A DNA stretch of 62,259 bases from Youxingia wuxianensis. GTDB lineage: Bacteria; Bacillota; Clostridia; Oscillospirales; Ruminococcaceae. The notes under the pieces were generated by a model. It saw only the letters and a list, made by a program, of their open reading frames with translations. It searched no databases and had not been told where the DNA came from. The stretch covers positions 1 through 62,259 of the forward strand of contig NZ_JACRTD010000011.1 in assembly GCF_014385085.1 (NCBI RefSeq). Reading direction: 5' to 3'. The translations under genes and the position numbers were made by a program. The stretch's first letter is position 1, and each line of letters starts with the position of its first letter. Of this stretch, positions 24,396 through 33,171 are shown piece by piece.

Positions 24396-25343
24396 ATGAA
24401 CGCCAACAAAGTTGTCCTCATTGGGGCAGGAATGGTAGGCGCGGCTACGCTCAACTCCATTTTGATGCTAAACTTAGTTTCAGAACTGGTAGTAATCGAT
24501 CAAAACGTTCAGCGGGCACAGGGAGAAGTGATGGACGCCAGCCACACCACCGCCTTTGCATACAGCAGCGGAGCCAATATTCGGGTAGGTACCTATGCGG
24601 ACTGCAAGGACGCCCGGATTATTGTAATGACGGCCGGACCCAGTATTAAGCCGGGAGAAAAAATGGACCGGCAGATTTTGGCGCAGCAAAATGCGGGTAT
24701 TATGACCCAGGTTATGAGCGAAATTACAAAATATACGCAGGACGCTATCATTATTACGGTTACCAACCCAGTAGATGTGGTTACCTACCTCGCAAAAACC
24801 AGAGCCAACTATCCGGGGAATAAAATTTTTGGGACCGGTACCTTGCTGGATACTGCCCGGATGCGCCAAATTATTGCCCAACAGGTGGGGGTGGACAGTA
24901 AAAATGTTCATGGATATGTATTAGGGGAACATGGAAACAGCGCGTTTATCCCATGGAATTTGGTGGATATTGCGGGAGTTCCAGTGGATCAGTTGGACAG
25001 GGCGTTTCATATGAAAGCGCCTATTGATAAAGAAAAGGTCTTTGAAGGGACCAAATCCGCTGGGTTTGATATTATACAGCTCAAAGGCTATACCAGTTCG
25101 GGCATCGCTATGAGCGTATGCCGGCTGATCAAAGCCATCATTTTAGATGAGCGCAGTATCCTGCCCATCTCGGTGGTGCTGGACGGTCATTACGATACGA
25201 AAAATGTGGCCTTAAGCGTTCCTTGCGTAGTGGGGAAAAATGGTGCGGAACACATTTTGGAGGTGCCGCTTACTTCAGAAGAGAGGCGGCAGTTTAAACA
25301 ATGCGCCCAGAACTTAACGGATATTTTAGGGAAAATCAGCTGA
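24396..25343 (+). CDS. ldh: L-lactate dehydrogenase family protein
   Basis: A 315-aa NAD-dependent 2-hydroxyacid dehydrogenase of the LDH/MDH fold. The N-terminal Rossmann GAGMVG, 'TVTNPVDVVTYLA', 'GTGTLLDTARMR' and the active-site 'LGEHGNSAFIPWN' (His) are present. The residue set favours lactate or branched 2-hydroxyacid dehydrogenase over malate dehydrogenase, but 'GEVMDASHT' differs from the usual DLNH, so L-2-hydroxyisocaproate-type specificity is possible. AAGGAGG ahead of ATG; terminator follows. Confidence 0.88.
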   Translation: MNANKVVLIGAGMVGAATLNSILMLNLVSELVVIDQNVQRAQGEVMDASHTTAFAYSSGANIRVGTYADCKDARIIVMTAGPSIKPGEKMDRQILAQQNAGIMTQVMSEITKYTQDAIIITVTNPVDVVTYLAKTRANYPGNKIFGTGTLLDTARMRQIIAQQVGVDSKNVHGYVLGEHGNSAFIPWNLVDIAGVPVDQLDRAFHMKAPIDKEKVFEGTKSAGFDIIQLKGYTSSGIAMSVCRLIKAIILDERSILPISVVLDGHYDTKNVALSVPCVVGKNGAEHILEVPLTSEERRQFKQCAQNLTDILGKIS

Positions 25344-25345
25344 TA

Positions 25346-25383
25346 GAAAAAGAGGGAATGTTTTTGACATTCCCTCTTTTTTT
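25346..25383 (+). terminator. Rho-independent terminator after ldh
   Basis: Stem AAAAAGAGGGAATGT / ACATTCCCTCTTTTT with a short T-rich loop and a T-run. Confidence 0.9.
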
Positions 25384-25426
25384 GATTATCATAGGACTAT
25401 GAAATAGAAAGGAAACAGGCGAGAAA

Positions 25427-26320
25427 ATGGAATTGACGGATTGTACCCTTTGTCCCCGGGAATGTCATGCAAACCGGACCGCTGGTCCTGGGTATTGCGG
25501 CGGCGCGGCAAAGGTAAAAGTGGCTCGGGCGGCCTTGCATAAATGGGAAGAGCCCTGTATCAGCGGGGAGGAAGGTTCGGGAACTATCTTTTTTTCCGGA
25601 TGCTCGCTGGGATGCTGTTTTTGTCAGAATTATAAGATCAGCGCTCAAAACTTCGGAAAAGAAATTTCAGTAGAAGAGCTTTCCCAGCTGTTTTTGAAAA
25701 TGCAGCGGCAGGGAGCCAGCAATATAAATCTAGTCAGCGCGGCCCATAATGTCCCCTGGGTGATCCAGGCGTTGAAGCGGGTAAAAGGAGAGTTGCATAT
25801 CCCGGTGGTGTACAACAGCGGGGGATACGAAAAAGTGGAAACACTGCGGCAGTTGGAAGGATATGTGGACGTATATCTTCCAGATTTAAAATTTGTGGAT
25901 TCCGCCCGGTCTGCCAGGTACTGTCAGGCCCCGGATTATTTTCAGGTAGCTTCCAAGGCGATTTTAGAGATGTACCGCCAAGTGGGGAAGGTAGAGCTGG
26001 ATGAACGTGGGATGATTCAAAAGGGGATGATTATCCGGCATTTAGTTCTTCCTAAGGGAAGATTTGATTCACAGGCGGTCCTTGAGTGGATCAAACAAGC
26101 GCTCCCCGTTGAGGAAGTGCTGGTCAGCATCATGAGCCAGTATACGCCCTTTTATCACAGCACCGAATATCCGGAACTGGGACGGCGGATATCTACGTTT
26201 GAATATAATTATGTGGTAGACTGTGCTTTAGACCTAGGAATCCAAGGATTTATGCAGGAGAAAAGCTCCGCAAAGGAAGAATATACGCCGGAGTTTAACC
26301 TGCAGGGGATAGACGACTAA
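25427..26320 (+). CDS. Radical SAM protein, PflA-like (COG1313 group)
   Basis: A 297-aa radical SAM protein. The 4Fe-4S/SAM motif is 'CSLGCCFCQNYKIS' (CxxxCxxC) at about residue 60. An N-terminal 'CTLCPRECHANRTAGPGYCG' Cys cluster may hold an auxiliary centre. 'YNSGGYEKVETL' and 'DVYLPDLKF' match proteins annotated as putative pyruvate formate-lyase activating enzymes. The true substrate of this subgroup is not established, and no formate-lyase gene is adjacent. Confidence 0.85.
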   Translation: MELTDCTLCPRECHANRTAGPGYCGGAAKVKVARAALHKWEEPCISGEEGSGTIFFSGCSLGCCFCQNYKISAQNFGKEISVEELSQLFLKMQRQGASNINLVSAAHNVPWVIQALKRVKGELHIPVVYNSGGYEKVETLRQLEGYVDVYLPDLKFVDSARSARYCQAPDYFQVASKAILEMYRQVGKVELDERGMIQKGMIIRHLVLPKGRFDSQAVLEWIKQALPVEEVLVSIMSQYTPFYHSTEYPELGRRISTFEYNYVVDCALDLGIQGFMQEKSSAKEEYTPEFNLQGIDD

Positions 26321-26352
26321 ACCGGCCGCAGGAGTATCCTTGCGGCCGGTTT
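26320..26352. terminator. Bidirectional terminator
   Basis: Stem AACCGGCCGCA / TGCGGCCGGTT followed by TTCATTTT; between the convergent radical SAM and asparaginase genes. Confidence 0.8.
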
Positions 26353-26357
26353 TCATT

Positions 26358-27353
26358 TTATAAGGCGACTTCCCCCACATAACTTTGAGAGAAAATTTTT
26401 CTTACCTGTTCGCAGTTCTGGGACTGACCCAGCGCCCAGATCAGCTTAGTAACCGCGGCTTCCGTGGTCATATCGAATCCTTGGATCACCCCTTTTTCCA
26501 ATACCTTTTGACCGGTCTGATAGATAGAGAAATCACTTCGCTCAAACAGGCACTGGCTGCACACCACCACGGAAATTCCATGATCGGCAATCTTCTGAAG
26601 CTTGGACACCAAATCCCGATGGATAAAATGCAGTCCGCCGGCGCCAAAAGCCTCAATGACAATCCCTCGGTAATTCATTGTAAGGAGCATATCAAAAATT
26701 TCCGGGTTAAGACCGGGCGTCAATTTAATTAAAAATACATCCGTACACAGCGTGTCCTCCAGGACAAATCTCCCCTGTACAGGCGGAATTACCTGGTGGT
26801 TGATATTCAGCCCTCCTGCATCCACCGTACCGGCATAATCGCAGTTGACGCTTTCGAAAGCGTCAAAGCCGGTGGTGCGGATTTTTACTGCCCGAGCGCC
26901 TAAAATCACCTTCCGGTTAAAGGCCAGAAATACTCCGGGTACCTGACTTGCCGCCATAGCGAAAGCGGTGCGCAGATTATCGAACCCATCGGTCAGCGGA
27001 TGCTCCAAAGGAAGCTGAGAACCGGTAACCACCACAGGAATAGGCACATTGCGCAGCATAAAGGCCAGGATAGAGGTAGTGTACGCCATGGTATCCGTAC
27101 CGTGGGTGATAACAATACCATCGTATTGCGCGGCGCAGTGGTAAACCTCCCGGGCGATTATCCGCCACTCTTCCGGCTGAATGTTGGAACTGTCCAAGTG
27201 AAGCAGATCCTTAGAAAAGACCTCATAGTTTTGTATTAGAACGCCTATCATGGAAAGAATATCGTCGCTTCCAATGGAAGGCGCCAGACCTTCGGGCCCT
27301 GGCTTGCTGGCGATAGTGCCGCCGGTGGAAAGGAGAAGGATTTTCTTTTTCAT
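26358..27353 (-). CDS. ansA: L-asparaginase, type I (cytoplasmic)
   Basis: A 331-aa asparaginase: N-terminal 'LLSTGGTIASK' (catalytic Thr), 'VITHGTDTMAYTT' (second catalytic Thr, Asp), 'VVVTGSQLPLEHPLTDG'. No signal peptide, so it is the cytosolic type. Hydrolyses Asn to Asp and ammonia. The ATG at 27353 overlaps the plsC stop (ATGA), so it is translationally coupled to it; the longer start at 27377 is inside plsC. Confidence 0.93.
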   Translation of the reverse strand: MKKKILLLSTGGTIASKPGPEGLAPSIGSDDILSMIGVLIQNYEVFSKDLLHLDSSNIQPEEWRIIAREVYHCAAQYDGIVITHGTDTMAYTTSILAFMLRNVPIPVVVTGSQLPLEHPLTDGFDNLRTAFAMAASQVPGVFLAFNRKVILGARAVKIRTTGFDAFESVNCDYAGTVDAGGLNINHQVIPPVQGRFVLEDTLCTDVFLIKLTPGLNPEIFDMLLTMNYRGIVIEAFGAGGLHFIHRDLVSKLQKIADHGISVVVCSQCLFERSDFSIYQTGQKVLEKGVIQGFDMTTEAAVTKLIWALGQSQNCEQVRKIFSQSYVGEVAL

Positions 27354-28075
27354 AGCATCACCTTGTTCTCTTTGCATTCTATAATCATTTCCCGCACCTG
27401 CTCCCCGACCAATTTAAAATCCTCCTTAGAAAATTCTTCAGTAGAGATCATCGGCAGAATAGTCACTTTTACCTGGGCAGGCTTTATCATCATATGATTC
27501 ATTTCCATCACCTTGTAAGAGCCGTCGATACATACCGGTACAATGGGAACGCCGGTCTTTTGCGCAGCACGAAATCCACCGGGCTTAAATTCACCCACCC
27601 GATCGCCGCGGCTGCGGGTTCCTTCCGGGAAAATCACCACCGAATACCCCTTTTTAATGTTTTCAATCGCTTTATTCAGCGCGGCGGCCGATTGACGCAC
27701 ATCATGCCGGTCGATGAACACACAGTGAAGATACTCCATCCAGGTGCGGATCATAGGAATTTTGGCAGTTTCTTCTTTTGCCAGGATAGAGTGGGGTTTT
27801 CCCAGCTGGGTAAGTACAATAGGAATATCAAAATACCCTTGATGATTACAGACAAACACGCAAGGTGTTTTTGGGAGATATTCCTGACCGGAAACCGTTA
27901 TTTTTACTCCAGCCAACCCAAGAAGCCGGTTTGCCCAGCAAACTACTGTTTTTGAGGTAAGCTCGTCCGCCTGCCGGGTTTGGCCTTGGGCGAACATTTT
28001 TTTCACCCGGTACATCCGGGGAAGCAGTACGATTAAATACAGCCAAAAATAAATGAACCAGATAATTGTTCTCAT
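27350..28075 (-). CDS. plsC: 1-acyl-sn-glycerol-3-phosphate acyltransferase
   Basis: A 241-aa membrane-associated PlsC with N-terminal hydrophobic helix ('IIWFIYFWLYLIVLLP'), block I 'NHQGYFD' (HX4D) and block III 'FPEGTRSRGD'. Makes phosphatidic acid from lysophosphatidic acid. Divergent from sfsA across a palindromic promoter; first gene of a plsC-ansA unit. Confidence 0.93.
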   Translation of the reverse strand: MRTIIWFIYFWLYLIVLLPRMYRVKKMFAQGQTRQADELTSKTVVCWANRLLGLAGVKITVSGQEYLPKTPCVFVCNHQGYFDIPIVLTQLGKPHSILAKEETAKIPMIRTWMEYLHCVFIDRHDVRQSAAALNKAIENIKKGYSVVIFPEGTRSRGDRVGEFKPGGFRAAQKTGVPIVPVCIDGSYKVMEMNHMMIKPAQVKVTILPMISTEEFSKEDFKLVGEQVREMIIECKENKVML

Positions 28076-28105
28076 AATTTCTTTCTCCTAGCAAATACAG
28101 TATTT

Positions 28106-28147
28106 TTATTGTACCCTTGCAAAGTGAAAATTGCAAGGGTACAATAA
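28106..28147. promoter_or_regulatory. Symmetric divergent promoter palindrome (plsC / sfsA)
   Basis: A perfect 17-bp inverted repeat (28106-28122 and 28131-28147) with an 8-nt centre. On the plus strand TTGCAA (28117-28122), 17 nt, TACAAT (28140-28145) leads to sfsA. On the minus strand the mirror TTGCAA (28131-28136), 17 nt, TACAAT (28108-28113) leads to plsC. The two promoters overlap completely. Confidence 0.7.
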
Positions 28148-28168
28148 GCAAAGACAGGAGGAAGCAGC

Positions 28169-28846
28169 ATGGTTTATGAAAATATCCGTAAAGCTCGGTT
28201 TCTTGAACGGCCTAACCGGTTTATTGCTCAGGTAGAATTAGATGGGAAAAAGCAGATCTGTCATGTGAAGAATACCGGGCGATGCAAAGAACTGTTAGTG
28301 CCGGGAGTGGAAATTTATGTCCAGGAGCATGATAATTCCGCCCGGAAAACGAAGTATTCTTTGATTGCAGTTCAAAAAGGAAAGCGGCTGATCAATATAG
28401 ACAGCCAGGCGCCCAATAAAGCGGCCCGGGAATGGTTGGAGAAGGGGGGACTTTTCCCATTGACCCGACTGCAACCGGAAAGCAGGTATCACGACTCCCG
28501 GTTGGACTTCTATCTGGAAGGGGAAGGTCGCCGGGCGTTTATGGAAGTAAAGGGAGTTACTTTGGAAGAGGACGGCGCGGTTCTTTTCCCCGACGCGCCT
28601 ACTCAGCGGGGAATCAAGCATTTGCGGGAGCTGTCCGGTTGTGTCAAAGAAGGATATGAAGCATATCTTTTATTTGTCATCCAGATGAAGGGGGTTTCTT
28701 ACTTCACCCCCAACCGCAGCACACATCCTCAGTTTGCCGACGCTTTAGCCCAGGCCCAAGCCCAGGGTGTACAGCTGATTGCGATGGACTGTCAGGTGAC
28801 ACCGGAACGGATGGTATTGGCAGATTTTGTAGAAATAAAACTATAA
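28169..28846 (+). CDS. sfsA: SfsA (sugar fermentation stimulation protein A)
   Basis: A 225-aa SfsA protein: 'ARFLERPNRFIAQVELDG', 'CHVKNTGRCKELLVPG', 'MEVKGVTL', 'PDAPTQRGIKHLREL'. It has an N-terminal OB-fold and a C-terminal nuclease-like domain; function is still debated (DNA binding or nuclease). AGGAGG 7 nt before ATG. Monocistronic with a 20-bp-stem terminator. Confidence 0.93.
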   Translation: MVYENIRKARFLERPNRFIAQVELDGKKQICHVKNTGRCKELLVPGVEIYVQEHDNSARKTKYSLIAVQKGKRLINIDSQAPNKAAREWLEKGGLFPLTRLQPESRYHDSRLDFYLEGEGRRAFMEVKGVTLEEDGAVLFPDAPTQRGIKHLRELSGCVKEGYEAYLLFVIQMKGVSYFTPNRSTHPQFADALAQAQAQGVQLIAMDCQVTPERMVLADFVEIKL

Positions 28847-28847
28847 G

Positions 28848-28892
28848 TATAATAAAAAGGCGATGTGTTTTACACATCGCCTTTTTATTATA
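28848..28892. terminator. Strong bidirectional terminator
   Basis: A perfect 20-bp stem (28848-28867 / 28873-28892) with loop TTTTA, A-run on one side and T-run on the other; between convergent sfsA and metQ. Confidence 0.95.
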
Positions 28893-28913
28893 CAATTAGT
28901 AATTGCTATGTGA

Positions 28914-29831
28914 TTATGCGGCAGGAACCACAGCGCCAGCATAAGTCTCGTTAATAAAGGCTTTTACTTCATCGCCTTTGAGAACTTCCACTAAAGCGTT
29001 GAGTTCTTCTCTTTGCTCGTCGCCTGCACGTACAGCAATAATATTGGCATAAGTCTCCGCCGACAGAGAATCCGCAGCTTCGGTAGCCAGCGCGTCAGCC
29101 AGGCTCAAGCCCGCCTGAATAGCATAGTTACCATTGATCACAGAGATATCAACATCCGGCAGGGAACGGGCCAGCTGAGCGGCTTCCAATTCGACGATAT
29201 CCAGATTTTTTGGGTTTTCGGTAATGTCGTTTTTGGTGGCCTGAACGCCCGCCTCTGGATTCAATTTAATGAGTCCCTGAGCTTCCAAAAGAAGCAGCGC
29301 TCTCGCTTCGTTCGTGGCGTCGTTAGGAACGGAAACTTTCGCGCCGTCCGCCAGATCTGCTAAAGCAGCGGTTTTGCCGGCGAAAATGCCCATGGGTTCG
29401 TAATGAATCGCACCGATGGAAACCAAGCTGGTTTTATTTTCTTCGTTAAAGTTATCCAGGTAAGGTTTATGCTGGAAGAAATTCGCATCCAGCTCGCTGC
29501 TTTCCAGCGCCATGTTGGGAAGGACATAATCAGTAAATTCCTGAACGGTGAGATCAACACCCTTTTCTTTAAGCAAATCTTTGGCAAAATTTAAAATTTC
29601 TGCGTGGGGTGTCGGGGTGGCTCCTACAGTGATGGAAACCAGGTCAGCGTCGTCCTGGGAAGGCGCTGCATCCTCGGAAGGAGCATCCTCAGAAGGAGCG
29701 TCCTCAGAGGGAGCTGCGTCAGAAGCAGGAGCGTCAGTGGACGGAGCATCGCTGCTTTCGTTGCTGGAACAGCCCGCAAACACGGAAACCACCAGCAGAA
29801 CAGACAGTAACAAGCTAAGTACTTTTTTCAT
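28914..29831 (-). CDS. metQ: MetQ methionine-binding lipoprotein
   Basis: A 305-aa lipoprotein: signal 'LSLLLSVLLVVSVFAGC' with lipobox Cys about residue 21, a low-complexity Ser/Asp/Ala/Pro/Glu linker with repeats of APSED, then the NLPA domain ('VGATPTPHAEILNFAKDLL', 'PNDATNEARALLLLEAQGLI', 'VINGNYAIQAGL'). Binds D/L-methionine outside the membrane for MetNI. Last gene of metN-metI-metQ. The repetitive linker is longer than in most MetQ proteins. Confidence 0.93.
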   Translation of the reverse strand: MKKVLSLLLSVLLVVSVFAGCSSNESSDAPSTDAPASDAAPSEDAPSEDAPSEDAAPSQDDADLVSITVGATPTPHAEILNFAKDLLKEKGVDLTVQEFTDYVLPNMALESSELDANFFQHKPYLDNFNEENKTSLVSIGAIHYEPMGIFAGKTAALADLADGAKVSVPNDATNEARALLLLEAQGLIKLNPEAGVQATKNDITENPKNLDIVELEAAQLARSLPDVDISVINGNYAIQAGLSLADALATEAADSLSAETYANIIAVRAGDEQREELNALVEVLKGDEVKAFINETYAGAVVPAA

Positions 29832-29857
29832 TTTTGTTTTCCTCCATAATACTAAAT

Positions 29858-30517
29858 CTATTTACGCTTATCCTTCATACGGGTAAGCTTCATACCGGTC
29901 TCCTGTATAATCTGCACAATAATGATCAGAAGAATTACGGTGACCAGCATAATATCGCTTTGATAGCGGTAATAACCATAATTTACAGCGATCGCGCCAA
30001 GGCCGCCTCCGCCGCAGAAACCTGCCATAGCGGAATACCCTAAAATAGTAGTAGCGGCAATTGCGCATCCGTTAATCAGCGAGGGCATGGATTCAGACAG
30101 CATTACCCTCAGGATGATCTGCATAGAAGTGGCGCCCATAGACTGCGCCGCTTCGATCACCCCCTTATCCACTTCTTGAATAGAACCTTCCACCAGCCGG
30201 GCGACAAAAGGAGCCCCGGCAATCACCAGGGAAACAACCGTCGCTTTCGGACCGATAGAGGTTCCCACAACAAAACGGGTAAACGGGATAATAGCGACCG
30301 CTAGGATCAAAAAAGGCACGGAACGAGTGAGGTTGACAATCACATTGAGCACAGAGTTAAGCCATCCGCAAGGACGGATTCCCTCATTGTCGGTGACTAC
30401 AAGAACAATTCCCAGCGGGAGCCCAATCAAATAAGCAAACAGGGTGGAGAACACGACCATGAACAGGCTCTCTAAAATACCTTGCAAGAGCATATCAATG
30501 ACAACTTTATCGAACAT
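29858..30517 (-). CDS. metI: MetI methionine ABC transporter permease
   Basis: A 219-aa permease with five helices and the BPD motif 'GVIEAAQSMGATSMQIILRVMLSESMP'. Overlaps the end of metN by 11 bp, so it is translated with it. Works with MetN and MetQ. Confidence 0.93.
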   Translation of the reverse strand: MFDKVVIDMLLQGILESLFMVVFSTLFAYLIGLPLGIVLVVTDNEGIRPCGWLNSVLNVIVNLTRSVPFLILAVAIIPFTRFVVGTSIGPKATVVSLVIAGAPFVARLVEGSIQEVDKGVIEAAQSMGATSMQIILRVMLSESMPSLINGCAIAATTILGYSAMAGFCGGGGLGAIAVNYGYYRYQSDIMLVTVILLIIIVQIIQETGMKLTRMKDKRK

Positions 30518-31526
30518 AGCCGTTTACCTCCTCTACTGTGAGATCATGAGAACGCAGATAATTCATAATTTTGTCAGCGGCGAGGGTTTCTTTGGGAAGC
30601 TGGATGACCATCTGTCCCACTGCCTTGCCGTCGATATTTTTGGTATCCGCATACAAAATATTGACCGCGGCTTTGCAGTCCAAAACCATATTGGCAATCA
30701 CCGGTTCAAAGGAATTACGTCCATCGAACACAATACGGGCGCATCGGGTACCCTCAAAGGTTACCGGGCGCTCCCCATTTGGATATACCAAACGCTGCGC
30801 GGCCTGAGACTGAGGACGGGCAAAAATTTCAGATACGTCCCCCACTTCCGCAATCCGGCTTTGATCAATGATTGCTACCCGGTTGCAGATCTCTTCAATA
30901 ACACTCATTTCATGGGTGATGATAATAATCGTAATGCCAAACTGCTGATTAATGCTTTTTAAAAGGGCCAGAATAGAACTGGTAGTCTGCGGGTCGAGGG
31001 CGCTCGTAGCTTCGTCGCACAGCAAAACCTTTGGGTTGGTGGCCAAGGCTCTGGCGATAGCGACACGTTGTTTTTGTCCGCCGGAAAGCTGGGCCGGATA
31101 AGATTTTGCCCGGTTAGAAAGGCCCACCAGCTCCAACAGCTCCCATGCCCGCTGCTGCGCTTTGGCTTTGGAAACACCAGAGATTTGAAGAGGAAAACAA
31201 ATATTATCCAAGGCAGTTTTCTGCATAAGCAGATTAAACTGCTGAAAGATCATACCCATCGACCGGCGGGCCTCCATAAGTTGGGACTTAGAAAGGCTCA
31301 TAAGATCTTTTCCGTCAAACAAAATGGAACCCTGGGTGGGTTTTTCCAACAGATTGATACAACGCACCAAGGTGGATTTTCCCGCGCCGCTGGCGCCGAT
31401 GATCCCAAACACATCCCCTTTTTCGATGGCCAGGTTGATATCGGTTAATGCATGGACCTCGCCGCCTTTTGTTTGAAAGGTCTTGTCCATAGAAATTATT
31501 TGGATAATTGGATTCTCCCCGCTCAC
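30507..31526 (-). CDS. metN: MetN methionine ABC transporter ATPase
   Basis: A 339-aa ATPase with Walker A 'GASGAGKSTLVR', signature 'LSGGQKQRVAIARAL', Walker B 'VLLCDEATSALDP' and a C-terminal NIL regulatory domain (about 265-339) that senses methionine. GTG start with GAGGAGG 7 nt upstream. First gene of metNIQ. The leader is too short for an S-box or T-box. Confidence 0.95.
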   Translation of the reverse strand: MSGENPIIQIISMDKTFQTKGGEVHALTDINLAIEKGDVFGIIGASGAGKSTLVRCINLLEKPTQGSILFDGKDLMSLSKSQLMEARRSMGMIFQQFNLLMQKTALDNICFPLQISGVSKAKAQQRAWELLELVGLSNRAKSYPAQLSGGQKQRVAIARALATNPKVLLCDEATSALDPQTTSSILALLKSINQQFGITIIIITHEMSVIEEICNRVAIIDQSRIAEVGDVSEIFARPQSQAAQRLVYPNGERPVTFEGTRCARIVFDGRNSFEPVIANMVLDCKAAVNILYADTKNIDGKAVGQMVIQLPKETLAADKIMNYLRSHDLTVEEVNGYVR

Positions 31527-31561
31527 AATCCAGCCTCCTCTTTCAGGTAGTTCATCGTAAT

Positions 31562-31590
31562 ATTATACAATACTTGTGGACAGATAGCAA
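31562..31590 (-). promoter_or_regulatory. Promoter of metNIQ
   Basis: Minus strand TTGCTA (31585-31590), 17-nt spacer, TATAAT (31562-31567), about 36 nt before the GTG. No SAM riboswitch fold fits in this short leader. Confidence 0.65.
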
Positions 31591-31695
31591 CACGCAAACC
31601 GGAGGAAATCCAGTGGATGAAAGGAAGGTTTTTGGTTATTTTAAACTGAGTTTTCCTTCCGTGCTATTTAAAATGGGGAAAGTCACCGAAACCTG

Positions 31696-31725
31696 TTGAC
31701 AAATTGAGAAACGATATTTTATACT
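31696..31725 (+). promoter_or_regulatory. Promoter of the glycine cleavage operon
   Basis: TTGACA (31696-31701), 18-nt spacer, TATACT (31720-31725), followed after about 20 nt by the glycine riboswitch. Confidence 0.65.
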
Positions 31726-31747
31726 GTTCATAACAAGTAGATATTCG

Positions 31748-31915
31748 AATGAAAAACCCGGGAGAGATCTTCTTTTCAGCAGAAGGCGCCGAAGGTGAAA
31801 CGTTAGGAAACTCTCAGGCAAAAGGACCGGGCTTGGACGAAACTCCGGAAAGCTGGTTAAACCAGCACCGAAGAAGCAATCCTGTGAAATTACGGGAGAA
31901 TCTTTCAGGTCAGTT
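31748..31915 (+). promoter_or_regulatory. Tandem glycine riboswitch (gcvT type)
   Basis: Two aptamers in series. Aptamer 1 shows GGGAGAG, GCGCCGAAGGTGAAAC, AAACTCTCAGGCAAAAGGACC. Aptamer 2 shows GGACGAAACTCCGGAAAGC, CAGCACCGAAGAAGCAA and AATCTTTCAGGTCAG. These are the conserved strands of the cooperative glycine riboswitch. It is followed at once by a terminator hairpin and then gcvT, so glycine should relieve termination and turn on glycine catabolism. Confidence 0.93.
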
Positions 31916-31967
31916 AACGGAGGCGCATTATGATAGCAATATGGTAATGCGTCTCCGTTTTATTTTT
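31916..31967 (+). terminator. Riboswitch expression-platform terminator
   Basis: Stem AACGGAGGCGCATTA / TAATGCGTCTCCGTT (one mismatch) with a 14-nt loop, then TTTATTTTT; directly downstream of aptamer 2 and 25 nt before gcvT. Confidence 0.85.
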
Positions 31968-31991
31968 ATCAAAGAAGAAAAGAGGGATTTC

Positions 31992-33080
31992 ATGGAACAA
32001 AAGACGCCGCTTTACGACTGCCATGTAACATGGGGCGGAAAGATCGTGCCTTTTGCCGGCTACCTGCTGCCTGTTCAGTATAAAACGGGAGTGATCGCCG
32101 AACATATGGCGGTGCGCACCAAAGCAGGTCTGTTTGACGTTTCCCATATGGGAGAGGTTACCTATAAGGGCAAGGACGCTCTGGCAAATCTGCAAAAACT
32201 GCTCACCAATGATTTTACCAATCTGCCGGACGGTGGGGTCCGCTACAGCCCTATGTGCAACGACCAGGGAGGGGTAGTAGACGACCTGATTGTTTATAAG
32301 ATCAGTGATGAAAACTATATGGTGGTGGTCAACGCTGCCAACCGGCACAAGGATGTGGCCTGGATGAAGGAGCATCTTTTCGGGGAAGTAGCTTTTGAAG
32401 ATATCTCCGACAGTATGGCCCAGCTAGCGCTGCAAGGCCCCAACTCTTATGAAATCCTGAAAAAGCTCACGGAGGAAAAATACATCCCGAAAAAATATTA
32501 TTCTTTTGTAAACGAAGCCTATGTAGGGGATATCCCTTGTATCATCTCTAAAACCGGATATACCGGGGAAGATGGCTACGAAATTTATATGAAGAACCGC
32601 TATGCCCAGCAGATGTGGAACTTGCTGCTGAAAACCGGCAGCGAGTCAGGGCTTATTCCCTGCGGGCTGGGAGCCAGGGATACTCTTCGTCTAGAAGCGG
32701 CCATGCCCCTTTACGGCCATGAAATGGACGATACGGTGACGCCGCCGGAAGCGGGACTTTCTTTCGCGGTAAAAATGGAGAAAGACGACTTCATCGGAAA
32801 GGCCGCGTTAGAGGCCAGGGGTCCTCTTACCCGCAAACGGGTGGGATTAAAGGTTACCAGCCGAGGAATTGTACGGGAGCAGGAAGAGGTTTACATGGGA
32901 GACAGACTGGTCGGGCATACTACCTCCGGAACTCACTGCCCTTATCTGGGCTGCGCTGTGGCCATGGCGCTGGTGGATATCGACGCCGCGAACGCGGGCT
33001 CCCAGGTGGAAGTATTGGTACGGGGGCGAAAGCTAACCGCCGAAATCGTGAATCTTCCGTTTTATAAACGGAATAAATAA
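31992..33080 (+). CDS. gcvT: GcvT aminomethyltransferase (glycine cleavage T protein)
   Basis: A 362-aa T protein: 'VPFAGYLLPVQY', 'AGLFDVSHMGEV', 'QGPNS', 'TGYTGEDGYEIYM', 'CGLGARDTLRLEAAMPLYGHEM'. Transfers the methylene from the aminomethyl-lipoyl H protein to tetrahydrofolate and releases ammonia. Start 31992 chosen; the frame is open further upstream but that part is riboswitch. First gene of the glycine operon. Confidence 0.95.
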   Translation: MEQKTPLYDCHVTWGGKIVPFAGYLLPVQYKTGVIAEHMAVRTKAGLFDVSHMGEVTYKGKDALANLQKLLTNDFTNLPDGGVRYSPMCNDQGGVVDDLIVYKISDENYMVVVNAANRHKDVAWMKEHLFGEVAFEDISDSMAQLALQGPNSYEILKKLTEEKYIPKKYYSFVNEAYVGDIPCIISKTGYTGEDGYEIYMKNRYAQQMWNLLLKTGSESGLIPCGLGARDTLRLEAAMPLYGHEMDDTVTPPEAGLSFAVKMEKDDFIGKAALEARGPLTRKRVGLKVTSRGIVREQEEVYMGDRLVGHTTSGTHCPYLGCAVAMALVDIDAANAGSQVEVLVRGRKLTAEIVNLPFYKRNK

Positions 33081-33171
33081 TATATTTCCTATATGTTTAA
33101 TATGATATAAAAATAGCACGGTTTTCCTGATTTGTCAATATAAAATTTACTTATTTTAGGAGGAAAAGAAA

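Noticed and set aside
29548..29886. Plus-strand ORFs rich in Ser/Gly/Glu opposite metQ
   Set aside because: Mirror translations of the repetitive MetQ linker.
31527..31700. SAM riboswitch (S-box) or T-box ahead of metNIQ
   Set aside because: The leader between the promoter and the GTG is only about 30 nt and shows none of the conserved strands.
31749..31991. An in-frame N-terminal extension of GcvT of about 81 residues
   Set aside because: This stretch is the tandem glycine riboswitch and its terminator; family GcvT proteins start at the ATG at 31992.
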